Shown: in pieces, positions 7,225 through 14,187 of the stretch
How positions within the stretch are numbered: position 1 is the stretch's first letter
How the letters are laid out: each line of letters starts with the position of its first letter
Assembly: GCA_938048925.1 (NCBI GenBank)
Contig: CALITV010000203.1
Span: forward strand, 1-21,701
From: an uncultured bacterium
GTDB taxonomy: Bacteria; UBP6; UBA1177; JAKLFG01
DNA length: 21,701 bases
Direction: 5' to 3'
Notes under the pieces: generated by a model
What the model saw: only the letters and a program-made list of their open reading frames with translations
Told to the model about the DNA's origin: nothing
Database searches by the model: none
Position numbers and translations under genes: made by a program

Positions 7225-8741
7225 AAACCTTTTTTCTTCTGTGCTCCTGCGCTATCGCGTGGTCGCTCGTCGCTGCCGAGACCGTGTACTACTATGGTTT
7301 CCGTGGTGAGCCGATCGTGCTGACGCGCCTCGACGATGGCTCGACACCGTGGCCGGTGGTCAGTTACGGTGCCGGACCGCTCGTGCTCACCGGCCGGGTT
7401 GGCCTCAAGCGGGCCGGTGAGGAACGGGTCACCTATCGCACCCTCGCGCCGGGAGAGGACCCGTTTGCCGTTGCGCAGCGTCTCGCCGCCGATCCCACGG
7501 TTCAGTGGGCACAGCCCGAATGGTTCGTGCGCGTGACGGTGCTCGCGGTGCCGAACGATCCTTATTTTTCCTCCGAGTGGCACCTCCCGCAGGCACAGGT
7601 ACCGACAGCGTGGGAAACGACGGTTGGATTTCACCACACCGTCCTCGCTTTTGTTGATTCCGGTGTTGACTTCTCCCATCCCGACCTTACGGGAAACCTT
7701 CTTCCGGGGGAAGATTTCACCGGTGGCGACGGCGCGATGTGCGACCATCCCGAGAGCGGAGCGCTCAACCACCTCATTGCGGCGCATGGCACCGCGGTGG
7801 CCGGCATTATCGGTGCGCTCAAAGACAACGGTATCGGGATAGCCGGCGTCTGCCCCGCCTGTTCGCTGTTTCCCGTGAAACTGGTCCGCTACGACGAACT
7901 GGTTATCCCTGCATCGCGGATCTACGACGCCATCGTCGCCGCGGTTGACGCCGGAGCCGATGTCATCAACAACAGTTGGGGCGAGGAGGACACCGATCTT
8001 GCGGGAAATTGTGTTGCCGTTCCGCTCGATAGTTTCCGCGCCGAGGCAGTCCGCTATGCGAAGACCAAAGGGCGTAACGGGCGCGGCACGATCCTCGTCT
8101 GGGCCTCCGGCAACAGCCAATGCGATACGGCGCTCAACGAGAATCTCAAACTTCCCGACATCATCGTCGTTGCGGCACTCGACAGCGGCGGCAACCTCGC
8201 ATGGTACAGCAACCGCGGCGCGGCGATCACCTTCTCTGCCGGCGCCGCGAATTGGACAACCGACATCACCGGTCCTGCTGGCATCAACAAGCAACGCTCC
8301 GCTACCCCCGATGATACGCTCGACTACACCAACCAGTTCAGCGGCACCTCCGCGGCTGCGGCGGTCGTTTCCGGGGTTGCGGGGCTCCTTTACGCCGCCA
8401 ATCCGCTCCTGTCGTTCGCCGAGGCGCAGCGCTGCCTCCGGCTCGCGGCGGTGCGTCCTCCGACAACGACCTGCGCCGCGGGGGAATGGGAAACGCCCGA
8501 CGACGATCCCTATGCCCCTGCCGGCGCCGAGCGATCGCCCTGCTATGGCTACGGGATTCCCGACGCCGCCACCCTAGTGCGCATCGCGCGTGACGGAACC
8601 TGCGGCCCGTCGTATGCGGGGTGTGCAACCGACGCGGAATGTGGTGGTGGATTCCGCTGCGACCGCGAGAGTCACGAATGTGTGAAGAAGTCGCCTTCTC
8701 CCTCGAGCGGTAGCGGATGCGCGCTCGTTCTTTTCGAGTAG
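7221..8741 (+). CDS. Secreted subtilisin-like serine protease (S8) with Cys-rich C-terminus
   Basis: A 506-aa subtilase with a signal peptide of about 19 residues (MKTFFLLCSCAIAWSLVAA). A propeptide-like region covers about 20-108; its end (ADPTVQWAQPEWFVRV) looks like an inhibitor_I9-type terminus. The catalytic domain runs from about 112 to 455. The catalytic triad is intact: Asp146 (VLAFVDSG), His189 (AAHGTAVAG) and Ser377 (FSGTSAAAA), with the oxyanion Asn298 (ASGN). The usual Pro after GTSxA is replaced by Ala. Residues 461-487 hold five cysteines in a compact module (CGPSYAGCATDAECGGGFRC...C) like those on secreted proteins of Myxococcota. The protein ends abruptly at SGSGCALVLFE, with no membrane anchor and no Arg-rich tail. 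It is coupled to the DUF401 gene by ATGA and ends 2 bp before the radical SAM start. Its substrate is unknown. Confidence 0.92.
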   Translation: MKTFFLLCSCAIAWSLVAAETVYYYGFRGEPIVLTRLDDGSTPWPVVSYGAGPLVLTGRVGLKRAGEERVTYRTLAPGEDPFAVAQRLAADPTVQWAQPEWFVRVTVLAVPNDPYFSSEWHLPQAQVPTAWETTVGFHHTVLAFVDSGVDFSHPDLTGNLLPGEDFTGGDGAMCDHPESGALNHLIAAHGTAVAGIIGALKDNGIGIAGVCPACSLFPVKLVRYDELVIPASRIYDAIVAAVDAGADVINNSWGEEDTDLAGNCVAVPLDSFRAEAVRYAKTKGRNGRGTILVWASGNSQCDTALNENLKLPDIIVVAALDSGGNLAWYSNRGAAITFSAGAANWTTDITGPAGINKQRSATPDDTLDYTNQFSGTSAAAAVVSGVAGLLYAANPLLSFAEAQRCLRLAAVRPPTTTCAAGEWETPDDDPYAPAGAERSPCYGYGIPDAATLVRIARDGTCGPSYAGCATDAECGGGFRCDRESHECVKKSPSPSSGSGCALVLFE

Positions 8742-8743
8742 CG

Positions 8744-10591
8744 ATGGACAACGGTCGCAAAAAGGTGCTCCTCCTCACCCCGCCGTTTGTGCAACTCAAC
8801 GCTCCCTATGCCGCCGTGCCGTTTCTTGCCGGAACGCTCGAACACCACGGTTATGCGACACTTCAGCGCGACCTTTCGCTCGCCGTAGCGCTACGTCTCT
8901 TCTCTCCCGAGGGGCTCGACCGCCTCTTTGCCGCACTTCCCGCGCGTCTGCTCGCTCAATCTCGGCGAGCATCTTATCGCGAGACGATTGCGGCGGTCGT
9001 TGCGTTCCTTCAGGGAAAAAACCGGTCGCTTGCGGCGCATATCCGATCTCGTCGGTTTCTCCCCGAAGGACCGCGTTTCCGCCTCCTCGAAGAATCACCG
9101 GCTGCCGCCCGCCTTCAAGGGGACGAACAAGCGCGCTATCTCGCGACGCTCTACCTCGATGATCTCGTTGATCTCGCTCAACGGGCGATACCCTTGTTCG
9201 GCTTTTCGCGCTATGGCGAACGGATTGCGCAGTCGCCGGCGACCTTCGATACGCTTTATCGATCGGCCCACGAGGAGGATATCATCGGTATGATGCTCGT
9301 CGAGGAACTCGAACAAATACTGTGGAGCGACCTCCGCCTCGTTGCCGTTACGATACCCTTTCCGGGTACCCTGGTGGGGGCGCTGCGGATAGGAAAATTC
9401 CTCAAGCAACACTACCCCCATCTGCCGGTAGCCTTCGGCGGTGGCTATGTGAACACCGAACTACGCGAGATCCGTGATCCGCGCCTTTTCGATTTCTGCG
9501 ACTATCTGGTGTTCGACGATGGCGAAGCACCGCTCCGTGCGATCCTCGAGCGACTCGGCGGAAACGAGACTCCCTCTCTCGTGCGCACTGCAATCCGCAA
9601 AAATGGGAAGATCTCCTTCGTTGGGGAAGAAACCCCCGACCTTTGGGACGAGGATTTGGGAACACCCCGCTATGATACCGCCGAACTCGAGCGCTACCTC
9701 GATCTTGCAGAAACACCGAACCCCCTCCACCGTCTCTGGTCTCGGCGCGACACACTCAAACTGCGTCTCACCCATGGCTGCCATTGGCACCGCTGTGCCT
9801 TCTGCGACACAACGCTTCCCCACATTGCCCGCTATCGGCCGCTCGATCCGGCGTTCGTCGCCGATCAGGTGACACACCTCGTTGCGACGACAGGACGGCG
9901 GCTCTTTCATTTTGTTGACGAAGCGCTGCCGCCGGCGCTTCTGCGCCGGTTCGCAAAAGAGATAGTGCGGCGCAATCTCTCGATCTCGTGGTGGGGCAAC
10001 ATCCGTTTCGAAAAAGGGTTCGACCGAAAAACCTGCCGCCTCCTCAAAGAAAGTGGCTGCGTCGCCGTCACCGGCGGTCTCGAAGGGGTGACCGACACCA
10101 TGCTCGCCGCGATGCGCAAAGGGATTACACTCTCCGAGGCAATCGGCGCGCTCGCATCACTCAATGACGCCGGCGTCATGGCACACGCCTATCTCATTTA
10201 TGGTTTTCCCGGACAAGATATCCAAGAAACCATAGACGGACTCGAAATCGTCCGCCAACTGTTCGCGGCGCGGCTCCTCACGAGCGCCTACTATCACCGC
10301 TTCGCGCTCACCGTACACAGCCCCGTCTTTGCCGAACAAGCCGCATTCGGCATCAGCGCACCGCGCCGGGAAAACCCCTTTGCGAACAATGATGTCGCTT
10401 ACCGCGAGAAACAACCGAGCGGTGCCGATGCGCTCGGCCCCGGTCTCCGGAAGGCGATCTATAACTACCTGCACAGAAACCTGCTCAATGCACCGATTTC
10501 TCTTTTCTTCGATGTTCTGATACCGCGGCCGCGTGTGCCGCGCCGCTGGGTCAAGGAGATGCTCTTTTTGGCAAACGCCACGGAAAGATAG
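8744..10591 (+). CDS. B12-binding domain radical SAM protein
   Basis: A 615-aa protein of the cobalamin-binding radical SAM class. The N-terminal half (about 7-270) looks like a B12-binding Rossmann fold, starting VLLLTPPFVQLNAPYAAVPFLAGTLEHHGY and resuming at VAVTIPFPGTLVGALRIGKFL...VAFGGGYVNTE. A long, partly helical insertion (about 50-195) separates the two parts. The [4Fe-4S] site is GCHWHRCAFCD, with Cys346, Cys351 and Cys354 spaced C-x4-C-x2-C. This spacing occurs in several B12-radical SAM groups instead of the classic C-x3-C-x2-C. GGLEG and YLIYGFPGQ are later radical SAM barrel strands. The reaction cannot be assigned; methylation or another modification of an unactivated carbon is typical. 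The start at 8744 is preferred over the in-frame 8717, which would overlap the protease and add nine non-family residues. It converges on the SRP RNA. Confidence 0.87.
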   Translation: MDNGRKKVLLLTPPFVQLNAPYAAVPFLAGTLEHHGYATLQRDLSLAVALRLFSPEGLDRLFAALPARLLAQSRRASYRETIAAVVAFLQGKNRSLAAHIRSRRFLPEGPRFRLLEESPAAARLQGDEQARYLATLYLDDLVDLAQRAIPLFGFSRYGERIAQSPATFDTLYRSAHEEDIIGMMLVEELEQILWSDLRLVAVTIPFPGTLVGALRIGKFLKQHYPHLPVAFGGGYVNTELREIRDPRLFDFCDYLVFDDGEAPLRAILERLGGNETPSLVRTAIRKNGKISFVGEETPDLWDEDLGTPRYDTAELERYLDLAETPNPLHRLWSRRDTLKLRLTHGCHWHRCAFCDTTLPHIARYRPLDPAFVADQVTHLVATTGRRLFHFVDEALPPALLRRFAKEIVRRNLSISWWGNIRFEKGFDRKTCRLLKESGCVAVTGGLEGVTDTMLAAMRKGITLSEAIGALASLNDAGVMAHAYLIYGFPGQDIQETIDGLEIVRQLFAARLLTSAYYHRFALTVHSPVFAEQAAFGISAPRRENPFANNDVAYREKQPSGADALGPGLRKAIYNYLHRNLLNAPISLFFDVLIPRPRVPRRWVKEMLFLANATER

Positions 10592-10601
10592 AGAAAGGGA
10601 A

Positions 10602-10694
10602 GGCCGGGGAGACTGCAACACAGCGGTGCACCGGTACCGTTGCTTCCTTTCGGACCTGGCGGGGTTCGCGGGACCTCTTGCGCAGGCCCCGGCC
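10602..10694 (-). ncRNA. ffs: Small signal recognition particle RNA (4.5S type)
   Basis: The - strand carries the SRP RNA domain IV signature CCAGGTCCGAAAGGAAGCA. This has the GGTCCGAAAGGAAGCA tetraloop plus the asymmetric loop that binds Ffh. The outer ends pair perfectly (GGCCGGGG, read from 10694, with CCCCGGCC at 10609-10602). That gives a hairpin of about 93 nt, close to the usual bacterial small SRP RNA. There is no Alu domain. It lies 13 nt downstream of tRNA-Ser(GGA) and is probably processed from the same transcript. A pyrimidine-rich tract follows its 3' end. Exact ends are inferred from the base pairing. Confidence 0.93.
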
Positions 10695-10707
10695 ACACTA
10701 TGAAAGA

Positions 10708-10802
10708 TGGCGGAGAGGGAGAGATTCGAACCCTCGGTGACGGGTTAAGCCGCCACACACGATTTCCAATCGTGCTCCTTCGACCAACTCGGACACCTCT
10801 CC
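10708..10802 (-). tRNA. tRNA-Ser (anticodon GGA)
   Basis: A class II tRNA on the - strand. The acceptor GGAGAGG (10802-10796) pairs with CCTCTCC (10718-10712), followed by discriminator G and an encoded CCA (10710-10708). The anticodon stem-loop CACGA-TTGGAAA-TCGTG gives anticodon GGA (10765-10767), reading UCC/UCU. The long variable arm and the GGTTCGAATC T-arm are typical of tRNA-Ser. The length is 95 nt including CCA. Confidence 0.96.
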
Positions 10803-10823
10803 GCGCCGAGAACAACAAAAACA

Positions 10824-10915
10824 TGGAGGAGAGATAGGGATTCGAACCCTAGGTACCCCGAACGGGGCACACTTGATTTCGAGTCAAGCTCCTTCGACCA
10901 CTCGGACATCTCTCC
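10824..10915 (-). tRNA. tRNA-Ser (anticodon CGA)
   Basis: A class II tRNA on the - strand. The acceptor GGAGAGA (10915-10909) pairs with TCTCTCC (10834-10828), then discriminator T and an encoded CCA (10826-10824). The anticodon loop CTCGAAA gives CGA (10879-10881), reading UCG. The variable arm stem GCCCCG-TTC-GGGGT and the T-arm GGGTTCGAATCCC are clear. Its first base directly follows the last base of the tadA stop codon, so there is no spacer between the coding sequence and the tRNA. Confidence 0.96.
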
Positions 10916-11392
10916 TCACTCACTGTCGGCCAGCTTTTCGGCGGCGCGTATGCGACGGAAAAAGGTACTGAGCACCGTTCCGCACTCTGCTGCGAGCACC
11001 CCTTCGACCACTGCGCACCGATGATTGAGCCGCGAATCGGAAAGGAGCGTGTAGAGTGAAACCGCGGCGCCCCCCTTCGGATCGCGTGCACCGAACACGA
11101 CGCGCCGGATGCGCGCTTGCACGATGGCGCCACAGCACATGATACACGGCTCGAGCGTCACGAAGAGTTCGCAGTTCTCGAGCCGCCAGTAACCGATCGT
11201 TGCACACGCTTCTTCGATGGCAACGATCTCGGCGTGGGCGAGCGGCGACTGGGTGCTCTCGCGCCGGTTATAGCCGGAACCGACGATTCGGTTGTCAAAG
11301 ACCACCACGGCGCCGACCGGTACCTCACCGCGCCGCGCCGCCTCTTCGGCGAGCGCGAGCGCCCTTCGCATGAACACCTCGTCGCGTTCCAT
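10916..11392 (-). CDS. tadA: tRNA-specific adenosine deaminase
   Basis: A 158-aa zinc-dependent deaminase that converts A34 to inosine in tRNA-Arg(ACG). The zinc and catalytic motifs are intact: HAE (His53, Glu55) and EPCIMC (Cys83, Cys86). GEVPVGAVVV near the N-terminus and FVTLEPC, RRVVFGARDPKGGAA and FFRRIRAAEKL follow the family throughout. The start at 11392 is chosen because MERDEVFMRRAL aligns directly with the N-terminus of B. subtilis TadA (MTQDELYMKEAI). The ATG at 11404 would add four residues, and the TTG at 11449 lies inside the promoter. No strong ribosome binding site is seen, only a distant GGA. It heads a - strand unit with two tRNA-Ser genes and ffs. This is close to the tRNA-Ser/tadA/SRP RNA neighbourhood known in Firmicutes. 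Confidence 0.94.
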   Translation of the reverse strand: MERDEVFMRRALALAEEAARRGEVPVGAVVVFDNRIVGSGYNRRESTQSPLAHAEIVAIEEACATIGYWRLENCELFVTLEPCIMCCGAIVQARIRRVVFGARDPKGGAAVSLYTLLSDSRLNHRCAVVEGVLAAECGTVLSTFFRRIRAAEKLADSE

Positions 11393-11421
11393 CACCGGTC
11401 GCATCCGTCGTAGCGGAAGGC

Positions 11422-11449
11422 AGTATAATGGGAAGAAGCCCGTTGTCAA
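11422..11449 (-). promoter_or_regulatory. Sigma70-type promoter of the tadA-tRNA-ffs unit
   Basis: On the - strand, TTGACA (11449-11444, perfect -35) is followed after 16 bases by TATACT (11427-11422, five of six -10 matches). Transcription would start near 11415, leaving a leader of about 20 nt before the chosen tadA start. It is the best consensus promoter I found in the window, which suits a unit carrying two tRNAs and the SRP RNA. Confidence 0.65.
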
Positions 11450-11766
11450 CTGAGCGAATCAGATCATCTAAAATATTACCGCGAGGAAGTATGTCGAGAC
11501 ATTTGATGTCTTACCACGGTAGAACGGCAAACGGGGTAAGAAAAGATGTCTTGACATGCAGGAACGGACGGATCTGAAGCAAATTGATGTTCCAGAGAAA
11601 CCTTCGGCGGATTAATCTATTCTTCTTTTATCGCTCAAAGATTACTCACCGTTCGTTCATCGCATCCTAACAGACGACGGATAGCCCTTCCGCGACCCGT
11701 GGGAACGGGAGGATCTTTTACAAACGGAAAACAAGGCAAACAACCATTTTTTTCAAGGAGGTAAAG
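11450..11766. other. 317-bp intergenic region between tadA and the beta-helix lipoprotein
   Basis: No credible gene lies here. Next to the tadA promoter it holds the paired ATGTC/GACAT palindromes (11491-11557). Closer to the lipoprotein it holds a small hairpin, CCCGT-GGGA-ACGGG, with a GNRA-type loop (11696-11709) and a near-perfect ribosome binding site, AAGGAGG (11755-11761), 5 bases before the ATG. A TTGACA at 11551-11556 overlaps the second palindrome and could be a -35, but no good -10 follows at 16-18 bases. The promoter of the downstream lipoprotein is therefore not identified. Confidence 0.6.
11491..11557. promoter_or_regulatory. Two copies of palindrome ATGTC-N2-GACAT, candidate operator
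   Basis: Identical 12-bp palindromes with the same spacing occur at 11491-11502 (centre GA) and 11546-11557 (centre TT), 55 bp apart. A further half site, ATGTC, lies at 11506-11510, three bases after the first palindrome. The second palindrome overlaps a TTGACA hexamer. The arrangement suggests dimeric repressor or activator binding upstream of the lipoprotein/Ton genes. The regulator is unknown; the motif does not look like a classic Fur box. Confidence 0.45.
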
Positions 11767-13338
11767 ATGAAGAAGCACCTGTTCACCGCGCTGGCGCTGT
11801 TGGCCCTGTTCGGGCTTATCGCCTGCGACAAAGATGAAAAGGAAGACACGGTGACCGACGACACGACGGTGACCGACGACACGACGGTGACCGACGACAC
11901 GACGGTGACCGACGACACGACGACCGAGGACGACACGACGACCGAGGACGACACGACGACCGAAGACGACACGACGACCGAGGACGACACGACGACCGAA
12001 GACGACACGACGACCGAAGACGACACAACGACCGAAGACGATGTGACCCCCGATGACGATGTCGTCGAAGATCCCAACTGCCCCGACATCACCGGTATCG
12101 CCGAGATCGGCGAGATGGAGGGCAAGAAGGTCTGCGAGATCGCCGGTGTGTTCACCGAAGATCTGACGCTCGAAAGCAACAAGATTTGGGTGCTGAACGG
12201 GAGCGTCACCATCGGCGAGAACAGCGAGGACATGAATGCTTCCATCAAGACGGCAACGCTGACCATCAAACCCGGCACCGTCATTCTGGGCGGCATGGGC
12301 GATCAGCGCGATTTCCTCGTCATCAACCGCGGATCGAAGATCATCGCGAACGGCACGAAGGAAAAACCGATCCTCTTCACCTCTGTCAAAGACTCCCCCG
12401 AACCGGGCGATTGGGGCGGCCTCATGGTGAACGGTTGGGCACCGGTCAACTGCGGTGGTGCGACGAATCCCTGCCAGCGTCAGGCCGAAACAGGTGTCGA
12501 GTGGTACGGTGGCGACAAGGCCAACGACAACAGCGGTATCCTGCGCTATGTCATCATCGAGTACTCCGGCTACCAGATCACCTCTGAAAAAGAGTTCAAC
12601 GGTCTCACCCTGCAAGGCGTCGGGAACGGCACCACCGTCGAATACATAGCGACCCGTCACATCGCCGACGACGGCATCGAGTTCTTCGGCGGGACCGTCA
12701 ACGCGAAGTACCTCTATGTCGAGGATGCGGGCGACGATGGTCTCGATTGGACCTTCGGCTACAGCGGCAAGATACAGTTCGCCATCGTGAAGCAGACCGC
12801 CACCACCGGCGACCGCGGCATCGAGGCCGACACCAACGACAAGAAATACGACGACACGCCGGTTTCGGTACCCGTGCTCAGTAACATTACCCTGCTCGGC
12901 GACAACGGCGAAGCGGGCAAGACGGTCGGCATCATCTTGCGTCACGGCACCGGCGGCTTCATCCACAACACGGTGGCGAAAGGTTTCGTATCGGCGTGTC
13001 TCAATGTGAACGACTACTCGTTCACTCACGCCGCCGCCAACCCGCCGCTGCTCGGTATCACCCACACCCTGCTCGATTGCGCGACCCCCATCAAAGAAAA
13101 CGACGAGAAGGATGCGAACGGCAACCCCGTCGCCGACCCATGGGATCTTTCCGACTGGTTCGGTGCACAGACGGGCAACATGACCGGCGACGCGAAACTC
13201 AACGGCTATATCCCGCAGAGCGGCAGCCCGCTCCTCGGCGCCGGCGTGAAACCGAACGACCCCTTCTTCACCACGGTTGATTTCATCGGCGCGGTGAAGG
13301 ATGCGGCTAGTGATTGGACGCAAGGCTGGATCAACTAG
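11767..13338 (+). CDS. Lipoprotein with Asp/Thr/Glu repeat linker and predicted parallel beta-helix domain
   Basis: A 523-aa predicted surface or periplasmic lipoprotein. The signal peptide ends in lipobox LIAC (Cys20) followed by Asp, which in E. coli would favour the inner membrane but is not reliable elsewhere. Residues 28-94 are an acidic repeat linker. From about 104 the protein resembles a repetitive, probably right-handed beta-helical family often seen in Bacteroidota and some proteobacteria. Recognisable pieces are LTIKPGTVILGG, RGSKIIANGTKEKPILFTS, GDWGGLMVNGWAPVN, NGLTLQGVGNGTTVEYI, DDGIEFFGGTVNAKYLYVEDAGDDGLDWTFGY and GDRGIEADTN. From memory, relatives lie beside TonB-dependent receptors, as here. 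Function is unknown; substrate capture at the surface is an inference. The start is fixed by AAGGAGG 5 bases upstream. A terminator follows the stop, and the Ton cassette begins 74 bp later. Confidence 0.85.
   Translation: MKKHLFTALALLALFGLIACDKDEKEDTVTDDTTVTDDTTVTDDTTVTDDTTTEDDTTTEDDTTTEDDTTTEDDTTTEDDTTTEDDTTTEDDVTPDDDVVEDPNCPDITGIAEIGEMEGKKVCEIAGVFTEDLTLESNKIWVLNGSVTIGENSEDMNASIKTATLTIKPGTVILGGMGDQRDFLVINRGSKIIANGTKEKPILFTSVKDSPEPGDWGGLMVNGWAPVNCGGATNPCQRQAETGVEWYGGDKANDNSGILRYVIIEYSGYQITSEKEFNGLTLQGVGNGTTVEYIATRHIADDGIEFFGGTVNAKYLYVEDAGDDGLDWTFGYSGKIQFAIVKQTATTGDRGIEADTNDKKYDDTPVSVPVLSNITLLGDNGEAGKTVGIILRHGTGGFIHNTVAKGFVSACLNVNDYSFTHAAANPPLLGITHTLLDCATPIKENDEKDANGNPVADPWDLSDWFGAQTGNMTGDAKLNGYIPQSGSPLLGAGVKPNDPFFTTVDFIGAVKDAASDWTQGWIN
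11851..12048 (+). repeat. 11 tandem 18-bp units encoding acidic linker
   Basis: There are four identical units encoding VTDDTT (11851-11922), then seven units encoding mostly TTEDDT (11923-12048). The second block varies only at synonymous GAG/GAA and ACG/ACA positions until the last unit drifts to TTEDDV. The repeat is in frame, so copy-number change would only alter linker length. It also produces long antisense artefact reading frames. Confidence 0.95.
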
Positions 13339-13366
13339 TTTCGGACGAAGGTACAGAGAAGCCCAA

Positions 13367-13399
13367 GGGGATGCGGTGCCCCCGCATCCCCCCTTTTTT
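13367..13399 (+). terminator. Rho-independent terminator after the beta-helix lipoprotein
   Basis: A perfect 10-bp stem, GGGGATGCGG (13367-13376) with CCGCATCCCC (13382-13391), has a 5-base loop and is followed by CC and six T residues. It lies 28 bp after the lipoprotein stop and only 13 bp before the ATG of the DUF3450 gene. It should end most lipoprotein transcripts and let some read through into the Ton genes. Confidence 0.88.
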
Positions 13400-13412
13400 G
13401 TGGAGGCGCCGA

Positions 13413-14186
13413 ATGTTACGAAGGAGTAAGGCGACGGTTAGAACGGCGGCAGTATTGCTTGCGCTTTTCGGTGCACTTTCTCTTAAGGCCGATCCGCTCA
13501 CGAAACTCGCCGAGGAGCTGATTCGGCTTCGGACCGAGGTCGAAACGCTGAATGCCGAGGTCGAGAGCCGCAAACAGGAACTCAAAAGCCGCCTGAAAAC
13601 ACTCGCGATGCAAAAAGCCGAGACCGAGGCGGCAATCCAGAAGGAGACGCTGCGAGTCAAACAGGTGCAGGTCGCGCTCTCTCGCAAGCAGGTCGAGGTC
13701 GCCCACGAGGCGTTCGATCAGGAGAAACTCCGTCCGGTCATCGAGCGGGCGATCGCCGGGGCCGTCGCAGTCGTCGAAAAAGGAGTCCCTTTCAAGCGCA
13801 CCGAGCGGCTCGCCGAACTGAACGAACTGAAAACGCAGGTCGAAACCGCTGCGATCACACCATTTACCGCCATTGCGCGCCTCTGGTCGTTCTACGAGGA
13901 CGAGTATCGAATGAGCCGCGAAAACGGTATCTTCCGACAGGCGATCGTCGTGGACGGGCAGGAGAAACTGGCCGATATTGCACGCCTCGGAACCGTTATG
14001 ATGTATTTCCGCCTTTCCGATGGAACGGCAGGGCGGGTCGTCCGCAACGGCGACCGCTGGGACTATGTGACCGAGCAGGATAAAAAGCAACGCGAACGGA
14101 TCGCGCTACTCTTCGACTCGCTGAAAAAACAGATACGGACCGGCTACTTCGAACTGCCGAATGTCCTGCCGCCGGTGGAGAAGTGA
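13413..14186 (+). CDS. DUF3450 family periplasmic coiled-coil protein of the Ton cassette
   Basis: A 257-aa protein with a signal peptide (MLRRSKATVRTAAVLLALFGALSLKA). A long coiled coil runs over residues 28-105, followed by a DUF3450-type C-terminal half: GVPFKRTERLAELNELK (124-140), FTAIARLWSFYEDEYRMSRE (151-170), and LADIARLGTVMMYFRLSDG...RNGDRWD (186-217). DUF3450 proteins are known as the first gene of TonB2/TtpC-type clusters in Vibrio, Shewanella and relatives. They are presumed to work with the ExbB-like TtpC in the periplasm, but the mechanism is not established. GGAGG (13402-13406) sits 6 bases before the start. The in-frame start at 13314 lies inside the lipoprotein gene and is rejected. 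The TtpC-like gene follows after 1 bp, so the two are one operon. Length agrees with the family (about 250 aa). Confidence 0.9.
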   Translation: MLRRSKATVRTAAVLLALFGALSLKADPLTKLAEELIRLRTEVETLNAEVESRKQELKSRLKTLAMQKAETEAAIQKETLRVKQVQVALSRKQVEVAHEAFDQEKLRPVIERAIAGAVAVVEKGVPFKRTERLAELNELKTQVETAAITPFTAIARLWSFYEDEYRMSRENGIFRQAIVVDGQEKLADIARLGTVMMYFRLSDGTAGRVVRNGDRWDYVTEQDKKQRERIALLFDSLKKQIRTGYFELPNVLPPVEK

Positions 14187-14187
14187 C

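Noticed and set aside
10594..10706. Riboswitch or attenuator after the radical SAM gene on + strand
   Set aside because: The structured element is fully explained by the - strand SRP RNA, whose conserved loop is on the opposite strand.
11551..11580. Promoter for the lipoprotein gene based on TTGACA at 11551
   Set aside because: No acceptable -10 occurs 16-18 bases downstream, so only the hexamer was recorded and no promoter was called.
11851..12048. CRISPR-like array
   Set aside because: The 18-bp units are contiguous, in frame and lack spacers; they encode a protein linker.
11635..13323. Long antisense reading frame (562 codons) opposite the beta-helix lipoprotein
   Set aside because: It is open only because of the codon bias and 18-bp repeats of the + strand gene. 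Its product is low-complexity (GRRVVF-type repeats), with no ribosome binding site and no family resemblance. The + strand frame has a lipobox, a strong ribosome binding site and a recognisable family.
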